This document shows positions 48,485-58,302 of a stretch of DNA of 64,000 nt, in pieces. The position numbers were made by a program, and so were the translations under genes. A model generated the notes under the pieces. The model ran no database searches and had not been told where the DNA came from. It saw only the letters and a list, made by a program, of their open reading frames with translations. The DNA is from Lunularia cruciata. Lineage: Eukaryota > Streptophyta > Marchantiopsida > Lunulariales > Lunulariaceae. The stretch's first letter is position 1, and each line of letters opens with the position of its first letter. The stretch is from NCBI GenBank assembly GCA_948567375.1, contig OX419756.1:35504552-35568551 (forward strand). The letters run 5' to 3'.

Positions 48485-48828
48485 TTATTTGTCTCATCAA
48501 GAGCTTTCTAATTGTACGTCACTTATGTGATTCTAAGATTCTTAGAAGAAGATTCCCAAAAGATTCTTTCTGGTCAAAACTTGTTTGACCAACCAAATAG
48601 GACCAAAACCAACATGTCACCTATGCATGCAAATAATCAAAAATTAGAGCTTGCTTACATGTCACCAATCTATATATTTGATCCGAAGGTGGAGCTTCCT
48701 TTGAGGGAATCCTCTTTGTTATATAATAAAGACAAGGTGCTCCTTTGGAGCATTGGAGTTTTGAGTGTGAAGTGTGTTTTTTCTTTTTGGTTTTCTTTAG
48801 GGAGTTCTCTTGGCCTCCAAATATTACA

Positions 48829-49974
48829 ATTGGAAAATAGTAGAGTGCAAGTAGTACCACTTCCATCTCAAAGGCCACCGTTGGTCCATCATGCTCATGA
48901 GGAGTTAGGACATTTTGGAGTAAAGCATACATATAGCTTACTCCAAAGTCATTATTTGGTGGTGTGATATGTAGACCAATGTATAGCCTTTTGTGACCAA
49001 ATGTGTGGTTTGTGACCAAGTTAGAGCATCATTTAATACTCCTAAACCATAGTTACACCCATTGCTTATTATGGGAATGGACTACCGTTGGAGTTCAGAC
49101 TTTGTTGGACTTTTACCATTGATTGTGAGATATCATCAATATGTTTTGGTTATGGTAGAGCACTTCTCCAATTCGATTGAGTTGGTGGCGCTTCCTGAAA
49201 AGTCTAGTGAAGGGATGGCTTACTTGTTCCTAGATCAAGTTTTTAGTCATTTTGGTGCATTGGTTGAGGTTTTGACTGATTAGGGTACATAGTTCTTGGG
49301 AGAATTTTAGATCTTGGGTGACAAAGCCTTGATTGATCATCATATTACCTCCCAAGATCACCTTGAGGTAGATGGCTTAGTAAAAAGAGTGGTTCAAATG
49401 GTGAAGAGAGGATTGAATAAATATGGTGTATAGAGGGGTCACTTGGAGATTGGAATCTCTAGTTACCTTAGTTGGCCATGGGCTATTGGTTCAACCAGCA
49501 AGCCTCCTTAGCATCCTTCTCTCCTTACTTTCTACTCTATGGACAAGATCCAAATTTACCTACAGCCATTTGTCAAGATGTTATTGTAGTTTTGGATTGA
49601 TCTAAACATGAGGGTGAAAGCATTTCTCAATGGGCAGAGATCTTTTGGAGAGTGATGTGATTGCCTTTGAGAACTTGGCAATTGCTCAGCATAGGGATAC
49701 TTTATGTTATGCTACTATTCAAGGAGAAGGTTATAGACCCCCGATCCGTTGATTTCATCCAAGTGATGATGTATATCTACAATAGATAACACCCACAACA
49801 CTTGATGTTAGTACAAGCCGCACTAACTTGAGAATGCATGAGGTTTTGCCTTCTAGAGTCCTCCTATTGGAAGGACATAATGGTGTTGTTTAGAAGGATT
49901 ATGTGCACAATTGTGTGCCATACCACCTTGGCACCATGGAACCAAGCTTGGCACTCATACGTGTAGGCTTGTGA
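48829..49974 (+). pseudogene. Integrase of B'
   Basis: This resumes B' after C with GAAAATAGTAGAGTGCAAG, matching B from 18257. The zinc domain shows HHAHEELGHFGVKHTYSLL near 48888-48945 and CVVC near 48999-49014. The core shows SSDFVGLLP (first Asp near 49100) and EVLTD near 49265-49283, followed by stops. The integrase tail is truncated and frameshifted near 49620-49960. It is more decayed than the B copy but colinear with it. Confidence 0.78.
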
Positions 49975-50112
49975 TGTATGTTATGCGGCTCTTCTAGTGG
50001 AGCTACTATTATATTGGTGTGTGATAGTTGTTTGAGAGGATGGCATATAATATGTTTGACTCCTCCCCTCATGGTGGTTCCTCAAGGACAATGGTTATGT
50101 CCTAGATGTACT
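49975..50112 (+). pseudogene. PHD finger of B'
   Basis: All eight zinc ligands are kept: CMLC (49975-49986), CDSC, His in GWHIIC, and CPRC ending at 50109, then Thr and a stop. The spacer residues TPPL and QGQW are also unchanged relative to B. The codon before the first Cys is TGA, so the link to integrase is broken. Confidence 0.85.
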
Positions 50113-50284
50113 TGACCTATAGCTAGTTCATCCTTTATGTGGTATAGACTGCAAATGGATGACTAGCTATGGTGCTCAATAGCACCCGACCTCCTAATCT
50201 TTGCCCACCATAGGATATACCACATACTTGGAGTAGATGGCTATTTTGAGTTAGAGGGACCTAACTGCTAGCTAGGGAGGCGAT
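50113..50284 (+). other. B' 3' untranslated region and polypurine tract
   Basis: It is colinear with B 19559-19727. It ends GCTAGGGAGGCGAT before the LTR start. No gene is seen. Confidence 0.6.
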
Positions 50285-50940
50285 TGTGGCACTTTGGAGT
50301 TCATGTATGATTTATATGTCAGTTGTACTTCTATAGTATATGATGTTGACAACAATGTATATTATGTAGCAATGTATATAAGCAGATAGTTGTCATGATA
50401 TTTTTCATGCCAAACCTAGGTTGCTCAGACACAAGAGTGGTAGTATTGGTAGTCATATGTATTTTGATAGTTACTCATGGACTTCTTGTTGGCGGTCAAA
50501 TTTTATGTTAAGGTTAGTGATCACATGGTGAGACCTACCATCACTTGCATTATTTGCACCATTGGATGTGCGGTCAACGGCCCCATTAGGACTAGAGATC
50601 TAGGTCAAACAAAGGAGTGTACTTTTAAAATGTAGCTCCAAAGAGCTCACTTCTTTGATATTGAGCCTTTAAGTTCCTGGCTATGGTGGACCAAGACCGG
50701 TGAGTATCACTTAGAGTCTCTTAGCTATAATGGGTGTGGCTTGATTGTAACTATTGCCCTATTGTTAGTAGAGTGTTAATTGAAGGATTTACTACTGACC
50801 TGATTTGAGTGTAATTTGAATGGAAAAACAAATTGATTGTTGTGGCACTTTAGAGTTCATGTATGATTTACGTGTGAGTTGTGTTTCTTTAGTGTATGAT
50901 GTTGACAGCAATTTATGTTATATAGTGATGTATATACACA
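50285..50940 (+). repeat. 3' LTR region of B': R1-core-R1
   Basis: R1 copies of exactly 100 bp lie at 50285-50384 and 50841-50940. Both start TGTGGCACTTT and end in CA. The core between them starts near TTGTCATG and matches B 19816-20258. The right end of B' is placed at 50940. Confidence 0.75.
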
Positions 50941-51131
50941 AAAAAATCATGCGTTACAATCAATATTCTTTTAATAGCCATGGCTACACTTCACCATGTG
51001 GAGCCACTTAGAGCTATTTGAGATACATCATTCTTGGTGTGTCACTAGTGCTTTACCTAGCAAGGAGAAAAGACCCATGCAAGAAACATGTACAAGGATG
51101 ATGATTGGATTACATACACTTCCTTTATCTC
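50941..51131. other. Flank between B' and D, unassigned
   Basis: No gene or repeat is recognised. It may be part of the sequence, continued at 54858, into which D inserted. Confidence 0.4.
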
Positions 51132-51571
51132 AATAACAATATGGAGTTTATCAATGAGTTAGTTGAGCTAATGAAGTAGCAAATAGACCAAATTAGCCAA
51201 GAATTATAAGAATATTCTAGAAGCATCTAAGAAGCTACTTGGTACTTTCCAAGTATTGGGTAATGTGCATGCCAAGTGATGACTTCTAAGAGGAAGCTTC
51301 TTGGGAAGCTTCTTGGCTAACTTAGCTTGCACGCCAAGTAGGTGACTTTTAGAAAAAAACTTCTTGGGAAACTTTCCAACTAGCTTAGCTTGCATGCAAA
51401 GCAGATAGCTTCTTGAAGAAGACTTCTTGAGAAGCTTCTCAAGAGCCTTGTTTTCTTCTCTATAAATACCAAAGCCTAAGTTTATGCTTGTAGTTTACCT
51501 CATTCACAAGTCCACATGTGATCTTTCATTCCAATCTTCCATTCCCATATTTCTCCCATTGGTCTTTTATA
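51132..51571 (+). repeat. 5' LTR of D with tandem units and TATA box
   Basis: It contains about three units of 60-63 bases near 51265-51445, each with GCATGCCAAG and GAAGCTTC elements. A perfect 20-bp palindrome TCTTGAGAAGCTTCTCAAGA lies at 51425-51444, followed by the TATA box TATAAATA at 51461-51468. Confidence 0.85.
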
Positions 51572-51572
51572 T

Positions 51573-51584
51573 TGGTATCAGAGC
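51573..51584 (+). other. Primer-binding site of D
   Basis: TGGTATCAGAGC is an exact 12-base complement of the initiator-Met tRNA 3' end, one base after the LTR. Confidence 0.9.
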
Positions 51585-51759
51585 AAGAATGGGATGGATG
51601 GAATTTATGGACCACCAAACCATTAGGATTTTTGTGTCAGTGTACTACCCAAGCATCATTTGCTACAATTCATCCTCTCATGCTTTTGGCAGAATTTTCT
51701 GAATGTGATCACCTTGTCCCTACCCAAAACCTTCATCAAGCAACGGTTGATCAAATAGT

Positions 51760-53750
51760 TTAGGAGTTTGCAAATATATTTCCAGATGATTTTTCAAAGA
51801 GATTACCCTTTGATTGTGGTATGTCCTTCAAGATTGAGTTATTTCCAGGAAGTACTCTAATGAGTAGACCAATCTATTGGCTCATTAAAGGAGTTTGACA
51901 AGTTTCAAACAACATTGATGGATTTGTTGGAGAAAGATTTTATATGGCATAGTACATCTCCTCGGGGAGCACTGGTACTATTTGTTCCAAAGAAGGAGGG
52001 AGGACTTTGCTTTTGTATTGATTATGGATGGGCTATTGGATTGGTATGTGGTAGTATTCTTGGATGACATTTTAATCTACAGCAAGACGGAGGTAGAACA
52101 CTCAAATCACATGTGAGAAGTCCTAAGATGACTACATCAATGAAAGTTTTATTGCAAGAAGTCAAAGTGTATCATTTGGAAAAATGAAATTACCTTCTTA
52201 GGTCATAAGATCTCATTAGAGGGGATCAAGATGGAAGATGAGAAAATCAATGCTATTACTAATTAACCTACTCCAAATGATACTACGAAAGTGTAGACAT
52301 TTAATGGATTGATAAGCTTTTACCAATGATTCATCCACTATTGCTCATGTGGTCATGCATCATTGATTGACCTCTTGAGGAAGACCTCAATCTTTCAATG
52401 GACCATTGAGCATAAAAAATCATTCTAGAAATTGAAACATATGGTGTCTTCAAGGCCTATTTTTCAATCATATGATCCTTAACTACCTTGTGTGGTTGAT
52501 TTTGATGCTTCTAACTTTACCATTGGAGCTCTATTGAAGCAAGAATTTCCAGATGGGTTTCATCCCATTGCCCTTGTGTCTTGCCGACTAAACACCACAA
52601 AAAGGAATTACTCTGCTTGAGATTGAGAAAAACTAGCAATGTTATATGTCACCAAGGTATGGAAATATTATCTCTTGGGGAAAGAAGTGATCATGCAAAT
52701 TGATCACACACTTGTTGCAGACATTACATTTGGAGCACATGATGAGTAGACATCATTGATTAAAAGAACAACTAGAATTGTTTGACCTCAAACTTAAATG
52801 TAAACTTGGTAGGTTCCATGTCATCTCCAATGCTCTATCACAATGACTTGATTTGAAGTCTCTTCCTCCCATCATGGCGGCAATTATGGTAGTGTCAAAC
52901 AACTCAAAATTCCAAATCAATTTTAGGATAGCTTTACAACAATACCTCTGCTTTCAAATGGTACAAGGTCATCTTACAGCACATGATAAGGAATAAAATA
53001 CCTTCTCCTTCAAGGAAGGTGTTCTATTTTATGAGAACCAAATCTATATTCAAACCAAGGGTGATCTATGATTTGTGTGCTTCAAGAAGCCCATGACTTC
53101 TGGTCACATGGGTGTGGACAAGACCTTGGGTACCCTACAATGCCAATGGTGGTGGCGCAACATGGTATGAGATGTTTGAGAGTTTTTCCAATCTTGTGAG
53201 AGTTGCCAATGCAACAAGGCTATTAACCAAAAACCGAGTGGACTCCTTCAACCACTTCCCATCTCATCTATTCAATAGAAACACATGAGCTTAGATATCA
53301 TCACATCCTTGCCCAAGACAAAGCAAGGTCACACAATAATTGTGGTGTTTTTTGATAAGCTTAATAAGAAAATCCCTTTGGTACCAACCTTTGATATAGT
53401 GAATGCTCCAACATTGGCCCAAATCTACTTTGAAAGGTCTTCAAGCATCATAAGATGCCTTGCATACTCATCTCTAGCCATGATCCTTGATTCATTGGAA
53501 AATTTTAGCAAGCACTCTTCTAGCTGCTTAGTACCAACCTTGCTTTGTCCATGGCCTATCATCCTCAAATTGATGGACAAATCAAATATGCAAATTGCAC
53601 CTTGGAGGATATACTTTGTGCCTTTGTTAATGTTCACCATACCAATTCAAATGAATGACTTGTAGCTATTGTGTTTGCCTACAATAATTCCAAATAGGCA
53701 AGCTTTGGATTCTTTCAATAACCACTTGTTCTAGATTCCTTTCTTTCTCC
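51760..53750 (+). pseudogene. Pol remnants of D: reverse transcriptase, RNase H, integrase
   Basis: The reverse transcriptase start reads SSRGALVLFVPKKEGGLCFC near 51957-52015, then a deletion jumps to the catalytic box VVVFLDDILIYSKTEVEHS near 52046-52100. The thumb region reads ITFLGHKISLEGIKMEDEKI near 52189-52248. RNase H shows CVVDFDASNFTIGALLKQEF near 52490-52550. Integrase shows the zinc-domain GHMGVDKTLG near 53104-53134 and CESCQC near 53195-53215, LDIITSLPKTKQGHTIIVVF at 53288-53347 (first Asp), and MAYHPQIDGQIKYANCTLED near 53551-53610, where Lys-Tyr replaces the usual Glu region. Many stops. Confidence 0.8.
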
Positions 53751-54363
53751 TCCTCCATCTCATGTCCCTCATACTTCCACCTTCTTGACCACAATATCCC
53801 AATCCCTACAACAAGCCAAATCTCACCTTCTTGTTGCTCAAAATTGTCAAAAACAATACATAGACCAACATCATTGTGATCTTACCTTTCAACTTGGTGA
53901 TAAGGTCATGCTTTCTTCTAGTAACCTACCCCTCTCACTTGATACTCAAGTTTTTAAACTTGCTCCTAATTGGATAGGTCCATTTATTTTACCCAAATCA
54001 TTTCTCTTATTGCTTATCAACTTGATTTGCCTTGTCATATGCAAATTCACCTTGTCTTTCATGTTTCCAAGTTGAAACCCATTGTCTCTAATCCATCTTC
54101 ATTTTCCTTGTTATGTCCTACCCCTTCCTACTCCCATCCATATCAATTATTATAAGGAGTATGAAGTTGATCATATCCTTGCACGTTGCCATATTCAACA
54201 TGATTGCAAACAACATATAGAGTACAAAGTCTTTTGGAAAGAGTATCTCCTTCATGATGCCACTTAGGAGCCTCTTTCTCATCTCCAAAATGCATAAATG
54301 GCCATCTAGGAGTTTGAAGCTTCCATGATGATGAGCATGTTACCAATTAGCAATGAGGGAATA
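53751..54363 (+). pseudogene. Integrase C-terminus and chromodomain of D
   Basis: The region at 53785-54075 reads QYIDQHHCDLTFQLGDKVML and LAPNWIGPF, the usual GPY/F-type tail. From 54157 a chromodomain can be read: EYEVDHILARCHIQ, IEYKVFWKEYLLHDAT, a stop where Trp is expected, then EPLSHLQNA. This identifies D as a chromovirus. Frameshifts separate the parts. Confidence 0.78.
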
Positions 54364-54857
54364 TGTAACAATATGGAGTTTATCAATAAATTAGTCTAGA
54401 CTAATGAAGTAGCAAATAGGCCAAATTAACCAAGAATTATAAGAATATTTTAGAAGCATCTTGGAAGTTACTGTACCTTCCAACTATTGTGTAATGTGCA
54501 TGCCAAGTAGTGACTTCTAAGAGGAAGCTTCTTGGCTAGCTTAGTTTGCATGCCAAGTAGTTGGTTTCTAAAAGGAAGCTTCTTAAGAAGCTTCTAAACT
54601 AGCTTAGCTTGCATGCCAAGTAGGCGGCTTCTAGAAGAAAGCTTCTTAAGAAGCTTCCTGGTTAGCTTGGCTTGCACTCTAAGAAGGCAACTTTTAGAAA
54701 GCTTCTTGAGAAGCTTCTCAAGAGACTTGTATGCTTCTCTATAAATAACAAAGCCTAAGTTCATGCTAGGCATTTGTAGTTTCCCTCATTCAAAAGTCCC
54801 CGTGTGATCTTTCAATCTGATCTTCCATTTTCCTATTTCTCTCCTCAATTTTTTACA
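54364..54857 (+). repeat. 3' LTR of D (494 bp)
   Basis: It starts TGTAACAATATGG and ends TTTTTTACA. It has four tandem units of about 60 bases (near 54495-54722), one more than the 5' LTR, the palindrome at 54704-54723 and TATAAATA at 54740-54747. Confidence 0.85.
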
Positions 54858-55161
54858 ATCCCTTTGTTGATTATTCCAAGGATACCAATCGAGTCGTGGG
54901 AGTGCTTAGCATCTTAGGCAGGTTGTATCTTGGTGTTTTCTGAGACTAGTTTTCTATATCCACATCTATTCTATAGGCTATCCCTCCCATACACTCCATG
55001 ATAGGCTAGATAGGCTTTTTACCTACCACTTAATCTTTTGGCATGTGATCCTTAGGATGAGCTAGCATGGTTCTTATTCCTCCTACTCCCTCAATAGTGC
55101 CTTTGTTATGCTAGAGGCAGACATGTGAGGCATAGATGGTTTATGTTTTGTTGATTCCAAG
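54858..55161. other. Sequence before the non-LTR reverse transcriptase remnant
   Basis: No clear open frame. It may be the upstream part of the decayed gene that follows. Confidence 0.35.
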
Positions 55162-57802
55162 TAGGGGATTGGGCTGCCCTACAAGAGGAGTTGGTTAGGG
55201 TTGCACATTTTAGGAGACAAGATTTTCCACAAGATACCATAGAGTCCACTCGATTACAATGGAGTAGGACATTGGGTCAAGCGGGGGATTTTAGTAACAT
55301 AGCACAAGCACTACACCCTTTGTTTATGGTTAGTTCCATTTATGAGACTTTCTCTTCCCTATGCCCACTACATTATATGGCAAGAGAGGGAGTACTATTA
55401 AAGGTCTTACATTATCAACTTGAGCAACTTTTATGTCTTGATGGTTTGCTTTTTGCACAAGGGTTGTGCATTGCCTCTCGCCTTTCTCTAGGAGGCTTGT
55501 CAAGGATAGGATTTAAGCATCTTAGAGATTGCTTTCAGGAAAATGACCTTCTTGTGGATTTATTGAGTATTTTAGGTGGCTATAGCAATAGCAAGAGGAG
55601 ATCTTTCTACAACAATTATTTGGGTATTTATGGCTAGTCAACTTCTTGCCATGGAGAAGGACACAAGGAGCATTAGACCAATTGCTACTAGAGAGATCTT
55701 TTTGCACTTGGTTAGTTGCATCATTGTCCTTCAACATCATTCTCACTTTCAAGAGCACCTTAGTCCACATTATTTGGAGTAGCTACACTTGGAGGTTGTG
55801 ACATTATTTCTCTAGGCATCAAGGCACTCCTAGATATCCATTTGGAGTGGATTTTCCTACATGTGGATGTTTAGAACATTTTTTATAGTGTCTCTAGTGC
55901 ATTCATCTTTAGAGAGCTTAGGGAGGCCAGTAGATCCTTGGTGAGTCTCAAACCTTTTTGTAGTTGTTCTGTAGCTTCCTTGCTTCCCTTCACTACCAGC
56001 ATAGGTGGTCACAAGAGGGAGTCACCGTCTTGGAGCCAATTGTCGGTACATGATAAAGGGATCCTTTAGGAAGACCGTTGTTTGTCATGGCTCACTTCAG
56101 AGCTCTCTTATCTACTACTTTGGCCATGCAAGATTGTGTATTTCCCTCCTTGGCAGACTATACACATATTGTAGGCCATAGATCATATTAGGCATGCCTT
56201 TGATCACTTGATTATCAAGTTACACCTTGTAGGCTTGAGAATCAAGGTATCCGAGTGCAAAGCATGGTCCCCTTCAAGTATCTCTCCCCACCTTGACCTT
56301 CTAGAGGGGTGTGTCACATCTACATATGGACATGTATTCTTGGAGTGCTAATATGATCCGAGGATTTTATCACGTGCTTCTTAGATGTTGCCCTAACAAA
56401 GAACATTTTCCATGTGGATAACCTTCCTCTACTAGGAGATCCGCAAGTGGCATTTTGTGTACTTTCCTCTAGTATTGTCGACCAACTTACCTTTTCCACA
56501 TAGTTCCCACTTCATTGACTTTCATATCAAGTTTGAGAGCTTTTGATAGGAGGATTATGGGAATCTTTTGGGAGTCTTTGGTGATATCATCAGACCAAGG
56601 ACATTTGAATGTGTAATGGGAGATTTGGCATAGATAAACATCTTTACCAAGTCTAGTGCAGAGAAATATGTCTATTTTATATATTTATATTTATAGTTAT
56701 ATTGGATAGCATCACTACTTTCCTCCCATTTTGTGGTTGTTGATAGGCCATTTTTGGAAACATGCGACCAAGGTGGAGGAGGGATCCTTTTTTTCTCCAT
56801 ATGTTAATATGAAGACTAGAGATGATCTATCCCCATGTGCATGGGACAACCTTCCATCCTTTGCTTCACTACCATCAAATTGGACTAAAGGTTTGCAGTC
56901 TTCCTTGATAGAGCGACAATGTAAATATATGTTACATTCTCTCTTAGTTGACTCATCCATTTCTCAAGTCACTAGAGCGTGTCTTTGCTCTTGCTCCAAC
57001 AAGGATGTAGGCTTTTGGATCCTAGCTTTGACCGTGCATTAGGGCATTTCGGCTAATACTAGCCACCTTCTCTACAACAATGAGATATTGCTTAGGTTTG
57101 GTCCACGAGTCTACATCTTTGATACTCACTTGTGAGTGTGGTTCTGCATTAGATGAAGAAGCGGTCCATATGACACAATGTCCTTTTGGAGGACAAAGGA
57201 TAGCTACCCATGATGCCATCAAGGATATAGTATTTGCTATGGCACAAGGGAATGGATATCTTGATTGGAGGGAGCATTCGTATGCTTTGCATACAACATG
57301 TGTCAAAGTAGACTTATACTTGATCTAGATGATTAGATGACAATGGAAGATGTTGTGGTTACAAACCCTATAGGATGCAATTTTGGAGGAAATGATTACT
57401 CATCCTCTTAGATGGGTGACAAACGGAGCAACAACACATAAAGTCTCCAAGTACAAGGGTATGCAATGAAGTCATCTCTTTATTTCTCTAGCCTTGGAAT
57501 TATATGGAATGATGGGCACAGCGTTTGAAACATTTATCAAAGAGTGCGCAAGCTTATCATATTAGACATGGGGGGTACTCTCACTCTCATACTTTGTAAC
57601 ATATTTTATACACTTGTCCATTGCTCTGCAAAGAACATTGGCAGATGCAATCCAAAAGAGAACAATCACACTAGGTAATGTTTATTCCGGTGTTTCAATG
57701 GTTTGTAGATCTTATGATTTGCATAACTTGGATGTCTTAGATGCCATAGTGCATATATCTCATATAGAGCATATATCTCATATCGAGACTATTAGGGTCT
57801 AG
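55162..57802 (+). pseudogene. Decayed non-LTR-type reverse transcriptase gene
   Basis: This is a remnant of a retrotransposon polymerase unlike the gypsy type. The start reads VGDWAALQEELVRVAHF (55162 on), then an open stretch to 55637 (GDFSNIAQALHPLF). After a frame change, 55576-55782 reads SIRPIATREIFLHLVSCIIV and HLSPHYLE, resembling the RPIA-GE-RRL and L-P-Q-G boxes of RVT_1-type enzymes. The palm motif reads LHVDVxNIFYSVSS near 55855-55895, with a stop at x. A later part reads LVGLRIKVSECKAWSPSS near 56230-56285. Near the end, CECGSALDEEAVHMTQC at about 57128-57180 then FGGQRIATHD resembles the Cys/His tail of these proteins. The open stretch 57614-57802 closes it. Family name not determined. 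Confidence 0.6.
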
Positions 57803-58257
57803 CCCCATTGTGTTGTCTGACATTTCTGTTCAATGTCTATTATTCTCCCACATATATTCTAAAGTCTAATTATACTAATCCTGACTAGCTCTGCATCATT
57901 TCTTGGGACCAGGTTCCGAGCGACAGAGATATGAATGTACTCTCGCCAAATTTGCAGCTCTAAGCAGATCCCAGTGTCTTTCCTTCGTCCGTCATTACCA
58001 TCGAAGTTCAAACTGGTAATTATGCTTTGATTACGAAGTGTAGCTTATAACCCCTTATCACACGAAAGGTGAAGATGCATTCGATATCTGCTCTTCATAC
58101 ATTCAACTAAAACCACGTCCTCCGCCCTCCGACGACACAAGATGGTACGAGCAAAGACCCCTTCTTGATGTTCAGAAACCACAAACCAGGAATATGGAAG
58201 TCCAAGCGAAGGTGTCCAGATCGGTATCAGCATCATAAGTCGGCCTTGCCTACTGGT
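57803..58257. other. Spacer downstream of the host gene
   Basis: No repeat family or gene is recognised. GC content and sequence style change here from the transposon region to low-copy sequence. Confidence 0.5.
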
Positions 58258-58263
58258 TTTATT
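58258..58263 (-). terminator. Candidate poly(A) signal of the SAP30BP-like gene
   Basis: On the minus strand AATAAA lies 40 bases after the stop codon (58305-58303). It is the only canonical AATAAA I noted in the first 50 bases, though the true cleavage site is unknown. Confidence 0.4.
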
Positions 58264-58302
58264 TGGTGTTTGATTGTATAATACAAAAGAATTGCCCTGA
58301 AC

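Larger units (their letters stand above)
5753..48828 (+). mobile_element. C: chromovirus-type Ty3/gypsy element, interrupted by A' and a solo LTR
   Basis: The LTRs start TGTAATACC and end ATTACA. The flanking 5-bp duplications are ATGGG (5748-5752) and ATTGG (48829-48833), one mismatch apart, and joining the flanks restores B' pol as seen in B near 18257. Without insertions it is about 6.7 kb: 5' LTR, initiator-Met type primer site, gag with a CCHC knuckle, protease, reverse transcriptase, RNase H, integrase with a C-terminal chromodomain, and 3' LTR. A' entered its gag after 7287 and a solo A-type LTR entered its 3' LTR at 44576. All coding parts have stops. Confidence 0.88.
44442..48828 (+). 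repeat. 3' LTR of C, split by solo A-type LTR
   Basis: The LTR parts are 44442-44575 and 48349-48828. It starts TGTAATACC after the purine-rich AATAGGTGGAGGT and ends ATTACA. The second part has a C-rich tract at 48458-48484 absent from the 5' LTR. Confidence 0.85.
1..50940 (+). mobile_element. B': outermost Ty3/gypsy element, DNMT- and PHD-encoding family, 5' truncated by window edge
   Basis: This is the host element of the nest. Its pieces at 1-1048, 4147-5752 and 48829-50940 align in order with 15413-16470, 16628-18257 and 18257-20358 of element B. They carry the second half of a cytosine methyltransferase, reverse transcriptase, RNase H, integrase, a PHD finger and the 3' LTR. Two insertions split it: an antisense long LTR at 1049-4146 and chromovirus C at 5753-48828. 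It has more in-frame stops than B, as expected for the oldest layer. The left end is outside the window, so its own target duplication cannot be checked. Confidence 0.85.
51132..54857 (+). mobile_element. D: chromovirus-type Ty3/gypsy element, internally deleted
   Basis: LTRs are 51132-51571 and 54364-54857 (the 3' copy starts TGTAACAATATGG; the 5' copy has AA for TG). Flanks ATCTC (51127-51131) and ATCCC (54858-54862) differ at one base. An intact initiator-Met primer site follows the 5' LTR. At 3.7 kb it lacks gag, protease and most of reverse transcriptase, but retains the end of reverse transcriptase, RNase H, integrase and a chromodomain, all with stops. A related antisense fragment lies at 62200-64000. 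Confidence 0.85.

Noticed and set aside
53285-53665. 126-codon open frame as a novel protein
   Set aside because: Its first half is the D integrase core (LDIITSLPKTK, IIVVFFDKLNK); the second half is the same gene read after a frameshift.
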